From contig CM057337.1 of NCBI GenBank assembly GCA_030015575.1, positions 375,061,582 to 375,125,581 of the forward strand: a stretch of 64,000 nucleotides of DNA, read 5' to 3'. Made by a program: the position numbers and the translations under genes. The stretch is from Agapanthus africanus. Taxonomy: Eukaryota; Streptophyta; Magnoliopsida; Asparagales; Amaryllidaceae. This document shows, piece after piece, positions 56,258-64,000 of this stretch. Below the pieces are notes generated by a model, which saw only the letters and a list, made by a program, of their open reading frames with translations, was not told the DNA's origin and did not search any database. The first letter of the stretch is position 1, and each line of letters starts with the position of its first letter.

Positions 56258-57316
56258 ATGATAGGACTTAAGCTTCTACTAAAGAAAAATAAACTGAATG
56301 GGACCAATTATAAAGACTGGCTGAGGAACATTAACATTGCCTTAAATTATGATAAGGTATCATATGTCCTCACGGCCCCAGCCCCGCCCGTCCCAGGTCC
56401 TAAATCTTCAGTTGCGGATAGGGAAATCCGCAAGACATGGGACGCTGACTGTGCCACGGCCAAATGCATCGTGCTTGCATCGATGGATAACACACTTCAA
56501 AAGCAGCACGAAAAGATGGATGTTCAATCTATTTTTTTCCATACAAAAGAGTTTTATGGAGAGCAATCTCGTGTCCTACGACACGAAGCGTCTCGAAAGC
56601 TGTTTCAGTCGCGGATGGCTCCTGGCACACCAGTAGGTGACCATGTTCTGAAGATGATAGCTCTTATAGAAGAGCTTCAGGACCTCGGATGGACAATGGA
56701 GAACGAACAATATATTGATATTATTCTACAGTCTCCCCCTGCTTTTGCTGAATTTGTAGTAAACTTCAACATGCACAACATGGAGAAGTCGCTTCCTGAA
56801 CTTCTCAATATGTTGAGAAATACAGAGAGAACGCTCAAGTCAGTGAAGACTCCCACTTTGATTGCTGGGCCATCTTCCTCTTCTCGCCCAAAATCCAAGG
56901 CCAAGGGAAAGATAAAGAAGAAACCCACCAAACCTATAGGTGGAGTTAAAAAAGCTAAAGGGAAAGACAAGTCCACGGCTGGGGAATCGTGGAAAGGGGA
57001 TTGTTATCACTGCCACAAATCAGGACACTGGAAGCGCAACTGTGCTGAGTACCTGGATCTCAAGAAGAAGAAGCATGGTGATGCTTCCGCTTCAGGTGTG
57101 TTTGTGACAAAAAACTGTTTTTCTATAAGCTCTTCTTCCTGGGTATTAGATACCGGTTCAGGTTCTCACATTTGCAATTCTATGCAGGGGTTGAGAAATA
57201 GCAAAGTTTTGAAGACAGGTGACCATACTCTCCGAGTTAGAAATGGTTCCAATGTACATGCGGTTTCAGTGGGAGAGTATCACCCGGGGTTACCATCAGG
57301 GTGTATATTGGTTTGA
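56258..57316 (+). pseudogene. gag: Element F Gag and protease start
   Basis: 352-codon frame from MIGLKLLLKKNKLNG. The Gag region parallels B (TNYKDWLRNINIAL, TWDADCATAKCIVLASM, YGEQSRVLRHEASRKLF), with a basic stretch, zinc knuckle CYHCHKSGHWKRNC at about residues 249-262 and protease DTGSGSHICNS at about 298. A frameshift near 57300 throws the rest out of frame. The start seen here aligns with MTGLKLLL inside the B N-terminus, so the true start may be slightly upstream, where a stop now intervenes. Gag may have been functional before the break. Confidence 0.9.
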
Positions 57317-58649
57317 ACCCATGTTATTATGTACCTAGTATGCTTTGTAATATAATATCCATTTCTTTGTTAAACAATGAAGGATATAATTTTGTATTGC
57401 AGAATAATGTTATGAACATTAACCTGAATCAAATGTTGGTTGGGTATAGTACACTTAATAACGGGATATACGTCTTAAATCAACACACAGTTTTGAGCAT
57501 ACAACACACTAATAAAAGAAAATTTTCAGAAATAAATGAAGCTTTTCTTTGGCACTGTAGACTTGGTCATATTAACGAAACAAGACTAAACAAGCTACAT
57601 AAAGATGGATATTTAAATTCTTTTGAATATAAATCTTATGCGACTTGCCAGTCTTGTATCAAGGGTAAATGACCAAAACTCCGTTTACAGGACACGGAGA
57701 AAGAGCTACTGAGCTCTTAGGCCTCATACATAGTGATGTAAGCGGGCCAATGTCTACACAGGCTAAAGGCGGTTTTTCTTACTTCATAACTTTTACTGAT
57801 AATTTCTCAAGATTCGGTCATATGTTTTTATTAAAGAATAAGTCTGAAACTTTAGAGAAATTCACTGAGTACAAACTTGAAGTAGAAAAATAAACCGGAT
57901 TGAGTATTAAGATGCTTCGATCGGATCGAGGTGGAGAGTATCTCAGTACAGTGTTTGCAGACATTCTAAAAGAGAATGGGATTCTCTCTCAGCTCACTCC
58001 TCCTAACACACCACAGCACAATGGTGTGCCAGAACGTCAGAATCGGACCCTATTAGATATGTGTCGGTCCATGATGAGTGATGCTGAGTTACCTGTCTCA
58101 TTTTGGGGGCATGCATTGGAGACTGCAGCATTTCTATAGAACAGGGTTCCAACCAAAACCGTGTCTACCACGCCATATGAGATATGGCATGGGAAGAGAC
58201 CATCTCTTAAACGAGTTAAGATTTGGGGTTGTCCGGCCTATGTCAAAAATCAAAATCCGGACAAACTCGAGACACGGTCAGTCATGTGTAAGTTTGTGGG
58301 ATATCCAAAGAACGCATATGGATATCTATTCTACTACAAGGAGGAACAAAAGTTGTTTGTTTCTCAGTATGCCACATTTTTAGAAAAAGAAATTTTTACA
58401 AATGATACAGATGGCAGTGTGGTAGACCTAGAAGAGGTTCTAGAGACACAAGTTACAAATGACGACTTGGTTGAACCGGTTGTTGCAACAGAAACTAATG
58501 AACCTCAACCACTCCGTAGATCTGCAGGACTTTTCGCCCACCGGAGAGATACTACGGTTTTCTCATTAATGGTGATAGAGAAGATTGCATCATGGAGGAT
58601 GATGATCCTACCAGTTTTCAGCAAGCTATCACGAGTGGAGACTCTATGA
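57301..58649 (+). pseudogene. pol: Element F integrase, broken
   Basis: Continues pol in three pieces: 57301-57672 (pre-integrase, WHCRLGHIN...CQSCIKGK), then a frameshift, then 57669-58649 in one frame with stops at 57891-57893 and 58137-58139. The integrase Asp boxes (HSDVSGP, FTDNFSRFG, the latter with DD changed to DN) and the Glu box (NGVPERQNRTLLD) are recognisable. The linker GLFAHRRDTT shows a further frameshift before RT. Confidence 0.9.
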
Positions 58650-60163
58650 AGTGGCTGGATGCCATGAGATCTGAAATTGAATCTATATACACCAATAAAG
58701 TATGGACTTTGGACGTTGTACCTTCTGGGGTAAAACCCGTAGGGTGCAAATGGATCTTTAAAAGAAAGATTGGTGTAGATGGGCAGGTGGAGACCTATAA
58801 GGCAAGACTTGTGGCGAAAGGATCTCGTCAACGACCAGGTCTGAACTATGACGAAACTTTTTCTCCCGCAGCCATACATAAATCCATTCGGATCCTACAT
58901 GCTATTGCTGCTCACTACGACTATGAAATCTGGCAGATGGACGTTAAAACTGCATTTCTAAATGGTGATTTAGAAGAATGCGTTTATATGGATCAGCCAG
59001 AGGGCTTCGTTGACAGTGGGAGTAGCGGGAAAGCATGTAGATTGCTTAAATCCATTTATGGATTAAAGAAGGCATCACGGAGTTGGAACATCTATTTTGA
59101 TGATGTTATCAAAGAGTTTGATTTCATCAAAAATCCAGATGAACCTTGTGTTTATAAGAAGGCTGTAGGGAAAGCTGTCGCATTCCTCGTATTATACGTG
59201 GATGGCATTCTTCTGATAGGAAATGACATTCTTATGCTACAGTCGGTCAAATCATTCTTATCACAAAGGTTCTCCATGAAGGACCTGGGTTATGCCACGT
59301 ACATATTGGGCATTCGGATCTATAGGGATAGATCCAAAAGGTTATTGGGATTGTCCCAAACCAGGTACATGAACACCATCCTAAAGAGGTTTAGTATGGA
59401 AGACTCCAAGCAGGGTGCCATACCCGCTTGCCATGGAGTCACTCTCTCCAAGGACTTTTGCCCAAAGACCAATGAAGAGAGAGCTCGCATGAGCATTATA
59501 CACCATGCTTCAGCCGTTGGCTCTATAATGTATATGATGTTATGTACATGTCCAGATGTAGCTTATGAACTTGGTGTAGTAAGTAGGTATCAGTCCAACC
59601 CAGGGGAGAATCACTGGGCAGCTGTGAAGAACATTATTAAGTACTTGCGAAGGACTAAAGAATTGTTCTTGGTGTATGGTAACGGAGATCTGCAAATGGA
59701 GGCCTTTACCGATTCGAGCTTCCAAAGTGATAAGGACGACATCAAATCAATCTCTGGGTTTGTATTCACCCTCAATGGAGGGGCGATCGGTTGGAAGAGT
59801 TCTAAACAGAATACCGTTACAGACTCTATGATGGAAGCTGAGTACATTGCTGCAAATGATGCCGCCAAGGAAGCCGTCTGGATGAGGAAGTTCGTCTCGG
59901 AGCTAGGAGTAGTTCTAACCATTATTGATCCAATACCATTGTATTACGATAATAATGGGACTATGGCGTTAGCCAAGGAGCCCAGGTCCCATCAGCGGTC
60001 TAGACACATCCTGAGGCGTTTTCATCTGATCCGGGAGATAGTTGATCGCCGCGAGATCAAGATTAGGAGAATAGACACAAAGAATAACACCGAGGATCCA
60101 CTCACCAAGGCCCTCCCTCAGTCGCAGCATGAGAGACTTTTTGAGATGTTGGGTATGAGATAC
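58592..60163 (+). pseudogene. pol: Element F RT-RNase H
   Basis: A long frame of 524 codons (its stop codon runs into the LTR) starting in the IN-RT linker (MEDDDPTSFQQAI). RT boxes: KWIFKRKIG, YDETFSPAAI, QMDVKTAFLNG, and YVDGILLIGND, in which the catalytic YVDD has become YVDG, which should abolish polymerase activity. RNase H boxes AEYIAANDAAKEAVW, YYDNNGTMALAKEP and HILRRFHLIREIVD remain. It ends at MRYC because the LTR at 60164 replaces the last codons and the polypurine tract. Confidence 0.92.
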
Positions 60164-62383
60164 TGTTAGTTATATGTATGCCCTAGAGGACATTACTGTA
60201 CATTGGATGTATATTGTAGGGGATGCTGGGCCATATATAGGTAGGACTTTCTTGCTCGACATGATAGTACGCTATCTGGTTGCTCTTCATCTTAACATGT
60301 ATACTTTCTGTCTCTCTGTTACATGTTGATAAAGCCCTTAGGATGTGTACTCGACTTCCAGGACTATGATGTAGATCATACTAGTAGGGCCTGGGTAGTC
60401 CATGAGTACATCCTTCAATGTTCCCAGTCGTGGGAATATCGAGACGGGGCATCGATATTCCAGAGTAGACTAGCGTATATCTTCTCGACCCATGTGATGG
60501 GCGATGGATGATCCCATATCCATTGGTGTTTGACATCAGAGATGGTATGCGGGTGCTCAGTGGAGACTGGGTACACTGAACGGACTCGCCGAGAACTCCC
60601 AGATGGTATTATACCTCACGTCAGATGGCAGTTCTCTGGTGACACTGGTACAGCTTAGTCTGTTGACCCGAGATCGTCATAGAGTCTTGTGTTTCTCCCA
60701 CTGTGCTTTGATTTCCACCTTACCACGGCTCTACTGAGTCGTTCAAACAGGTGGTTTTTGGGTACAGTCCCGATTCACATGGAGGCAATGAGCGATAGGA
60801 GGGGATTCGTCTCTCCCGGTATTGGGGGTTGATGTTGCGCTATGCTCGACTGGCCATAACAGGAAATCCCTGGCCAGGGTTGCTGTGATATACTGGTAAG
60901 AGTTATCAGTAGTTTCACGAATGTTATGGACCTTACGTCGGCATGACTTATCAAGCTATTGGGGTCTGACGTTTACCACTCGTAGGCGAGATATGCGATA
61001 TATCAGACGAACAGACCGGACTGTACGGTAAGTGTTACTGGTTGGATTCATAGGAGTGTGAGCGGGCTTGCTCGTCGATCTTCTGATCGCTCAATACCCG
61101 GGTGGCCATTACGTTTAGCAGACCGCTTGCGGCTTGTGGGTGTTTGATATGATCATCACCTGCTGCCGGCGTATTGACGAGTCTTTAGAGTCCTACACAG
61201 AGGTTTCCTGGCTCAAGCGAAACGAAATAGGAGCGCATATGAGATATGTGCGGGACCGAGAATAATGCGTGTATGTGATACCGTATTCCATTCTCGCGAT
61301 GAATGTATCGATTGGTTGTATGCGATATAACCTAGTTATCGAATCAAGGATTGATTCGATATGCCGATACATTGGATATTAGTCGGTTATATGCGATATG
61401 ACCGGATTGTTAAATCAAGTATTGATTTAATGATTTAATGCATAATTATATATTTGATATATTACTTTGCATTAACTAGTATTGGTTCACTTAAATTGGA
61501 TTTTCTCACTTGATGTACACAAGTTGTATATGTGATATACTTTTGTGCACAAGATTGTATCATGTTTGATGATACATGCAAACTTGGGTTTGTGTAAAGA
61601 CTTAAACCATGGTTATGTTAATGGTTAGGGTTTTGATTTACTCACTTATTCATTTATCTATTTATTTTGATTAAAAAAGGAAAAGGAAAACAAAAATGGT
61701 TGCTTTCAAACAAGAAACTTCTTGATGCTTCATGCATCTTTGACTAAAGTAACCATTCTTGTCTTCTTATCCTAACCCTAACCATTCAACTTAACCCTAG
61801 TTAGTTCTCTACACTAAACCATGGTTGAAATTATGATAAGTACCATTTTGTTTTCCATTTTAAATATACTTATCATATTCTTTCTTCTTCTTCTTCTTCA
61901 ACAAAGAAGAAAGCTTGCAACCTTTAATGGCAACTTGAGAAAAAGAGTGAGAAATCCAATTCTAAAGTGAACCCACTTCCTATTTCTTCATCCTCTACCA
62001 CTTGCCAAGTAGTATAGGGCGTTTTCTTCACAAGTTTCATGACTTGGTGAAGTTGGAGTTTGATCTTGAGTTGCCTCGACGTAGATCATCTTCGGCATCG
62101 AAGTCGACGACCTAGCCCGATCTTTTCACCGATGAAACCACCGCGAGAGTCTAGGATTCCGATGGGTACAGCGGAGGGGTGTCATCACGGAGCTAGAGAG
62201 GTGGAGGACCGGATCTACAAAGGTTGTCGCCCCTTTCCTTTAAGTTAAAGTTGTTTACTTGCATTGCATCGCCTATACTTCTAGTTAACGATCCGTATTA
62301 GGGTTTGTAGGCACATGAAAAAATTTGAATTGGGCATGTTTGATCTGTTGTGAGACCTCATTAGTGTGCCAAGGAACCCTACA
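60164..62383 (+). repeat. Copia LTR joined directly to F pol; followed by its own PBS
   Basis: 2220 bp, TGTTAGTTATATG...GGAACCCTACA, with CCCTGGCCAGGG at 60868-60879. It occupies the place of the F 3' LTR, but the last pol codons and the PPT (about 32 bp by comparison with C) are absent. The PBS after it makes it a 5' LTR for the sequence to the right. Confidence 0.92.
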
Positions 62384-62397
62384 GTGGTATCAGAGCC
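62384..62397 (+). other. Primer-binding site after the LTR at 60164-62383
   Basis: GTGGTATCAGAGCC directly after the LTR. Confidence 0.92.
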
Positions 62398-62901
62398 TAG
62401 CTAGAGCCTTAGGCGATGCGTAGACGGAGTTAGAAGTCCGATCAAACCGAAACCCTAATCTCAAATTGCTCTCTGTACATTTTATGAAATCGGGGATTTT
62501 TACGAATTAAAAATATGCAGAAAAATCAGCAGGAGATTCTAAGAATTACTGTGAAGCACGTGCTTCTGATTCGATCAAAGCGCGGCGGAACCGCGGCATT
62601 AGCATGGCTAATGCGGCGGTTCCGCGGCCACTTAGCCGCTTCTTCCATTCATTTTTGCACAGTAATTCCTACTTTCTGGTGCTGTATTTTCTGGGAATTT
62701 TTAAATCGTACTCAAGAGTTGAGTTTTCTGGGTTGTATTGGGAGTTCGTAGATTCGATCGGATTACCAAACTTTGTCTATGTGTTTTTCCGGGTAATTTT
62801 AGAATATGTTAAAAAGTTCGACCGGATATAAATACCCACTTTTTCCCCTGCCTGGAAATTTCCAAGTGTTGGATCTTTCCGTAGTTTGATGACGTTCACA
62901 G
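62398..62901 (+). other. Leader fragment with GC-rich hairpin
   Basis: Plus-strand leader related to 39782-40290 (E). It ends at GACGTTCACAG, where another LTR starts. No gene. Confidence 0.88.
62582..62628 (+). other. GC-rich hairpin, best-preserved copy
   Basis: Arms 62582-62603 and 62607-62628 pair at 20 of 22 positions around a 3-nt ATG loop. The distal stem is GCATTAGC/GCTAATGC and the basal part contains GGAACCGCGG/CCGCGGTTCC. About 185 nt after the PBS. Confidence 0.85.
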
Positions 62902-64000
62902 TGTTAGTTGTATGTATGCCGTAGAGGCCAGTATTGTACAGATGATGTATATTATATTGGATGCTTGGACATATATAGAGATGACTTTCTTGCTCGATAT
63001 GATAGTATGCTATCTGGTTGCTCTTTATCTTAACATGTACACTTGTCTCTTTAAACTGTCTTATAGTTACATGTTGGTAAAGCCCTTAGGATGTGTACTT
63101 GACTACCTGGACTATGATGCAGATCATACTAGTGGGGACATGGTAGTCCATAGGTACATCCTTCAAGGTCCCTGATCGTGGGTGTATCGAGACGGGGCAT
63201 CGATATACCAGTGTAGACTAGCGTATATGCTTCTCGACCCATGAGATGGGCGATGGATGATCCCATATCCATTGGTGTTTGACATCAGAGATGGTATACG
63301 GTTCCTCAGTGGAGATTGGGTACACTGGACGGACTCGCCGAGAACTCCCAGATGGTATTATACCTCATGTCAGATGGCAGTTCTCAGGTGACACTTGTGC
63401 AGGTTAGTCTGTAGACCCGAGATCGTCATTGAGTCTTGTGTGATTCCCACTGTGCTTTGATCTCCACCTTACCACGTCCATGAGGGCGTGCAAAACGGTG
63501 GTCTTTGGGTACAGTCCCGAGTCACATGGAGGCAATGAGCGATAGGAGGGGTTTCGTCTCTCCCGGTATTAGGGGTTGATGTTGCGCTGTGCTCGATTGG
63601 CCGTGACAGGGAAGTCCCTGGCCAGGGCTGATCAGAGATTTGCTGGTAAGTGTTACCAGTAGTTTCTCGACCCGTTATGAGCCTCACATCGGCACGACTT
63701 ATCGGTTATTGGGGTCTAACGTTTACCACCCCTAGACTTGATATGCGACATATCAGACGAACAGACCGGACTGTACGGTAAGTGTTACTGGTTGGATTCA
63801 CAGGAGTGTGAGCGGGCTGGCTCGTCGATCTTCTGATCGCTCAATACCCGGATGGCCGTTACGTTTAGCAGACCGCTTGCGGCTTGTGGGTGCATGATAT
63901 GATCATCATCTGCTGCCGGCGTATTGACGAGTCTTTAGAGTCCTACACAGAGGTTTCCTGGCTCAAGCGAAACGAAATAGGAGCGCATATGAGATATGTG
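62902..64000 (+). repeat. C-like LTR, first half, runs off the window
   Basis: Starts TGTTAGTTGTATGTATGCC and follows the C LTR (29707 downward) closely. Probably a further insertion into the leader; the candidate TSD would be CACAG (62897-62901), but the partner lies outside. Confidence 0.88.

Noticed and set aside
1-64000. Endogenous pararetrovirus or retrovirus-like env gene
   Set aside because: No movement-protein, coat-type or envelope-like frame; gene order Gag-PR-IN-RT-RH is copia, and the gypsy part shows only Gag.

Overview
This is plant nuclear DNA made almost entirely of LTR retrotransposons. I see no host gene. The Gag, protease, integrase, RT and RNase H motifs are those of plant Ty1/copia elements. 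The primer-binding sites complement initiator tRNA-Met (GTGGTATCAGAGCC), and one Ty3/gypsy element is also present. The copia elements share unusually long LTRs (2.1-2.25 kb), a polypurine tract GTGCAAGTGGGAGAT and an LTR start of the form TGTTAG...ATGCCCTAGAGGC. This resembles the Angela/BARE lineage, but that lineage call is inference. The species cannot be told from the window.

Layout, from outside in. Copia element F (+) supplies the right flank: leader 55189-56257, decayed gag-pol 56258-60163. A gypsy element G (-) sits in the F leader; its 5' LTR is 1433-1633 plus 52283-55188 and its decayed gag is 1-1219. Copia element A (-, 1634-52277, TSD AAAAG) sits in that gypsy LTR. Element B (-, 5144-36343, TSD TCTCT) sits in the A pol. 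Element C (-, 8896-29707, TSD GTAGG) sits in the B pol. Element D (-, 11108-21346, TSD TCTAG) sits in the 3' LTR of C. This gives six nested levels, four of them closed by exact 5-bp target-site duplications.

Element A was also hit by an opposite-strand LTR+leader (E, 37597-41214) and by a D-family copy, D' (+, 41824-49078, TSD GGGGT). E and the 5' end of A form a roughly 3.6-kb-armed palindrome whose centre has been deleted. To the right of F lie an LTR with its own PBS and leader (60164-62901) and the start of a C-like LTR (62902-64000).

The copies divide the labour. B (and F before it decayed) encoded Gag, PR, IN, RT and RNase H. C has an intact pol frame from protease to RNase H but has lost gag. 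D and D' carry only a decayed pol and a duplicated segment where gag should be, yet the two D LTRs are nearly identical, so D moved recently on proteins made elsewhere. The leaders share two structured modules that do not code for protein. One is a GC-rich self-complementary hairpin 150-260 nt after the PBS in six copies. The other is a set of three hairpins with a common inner stem-loop and private outer stems, in B, C, D and F. These two modules are the most interesting candidates for undescribed function here.
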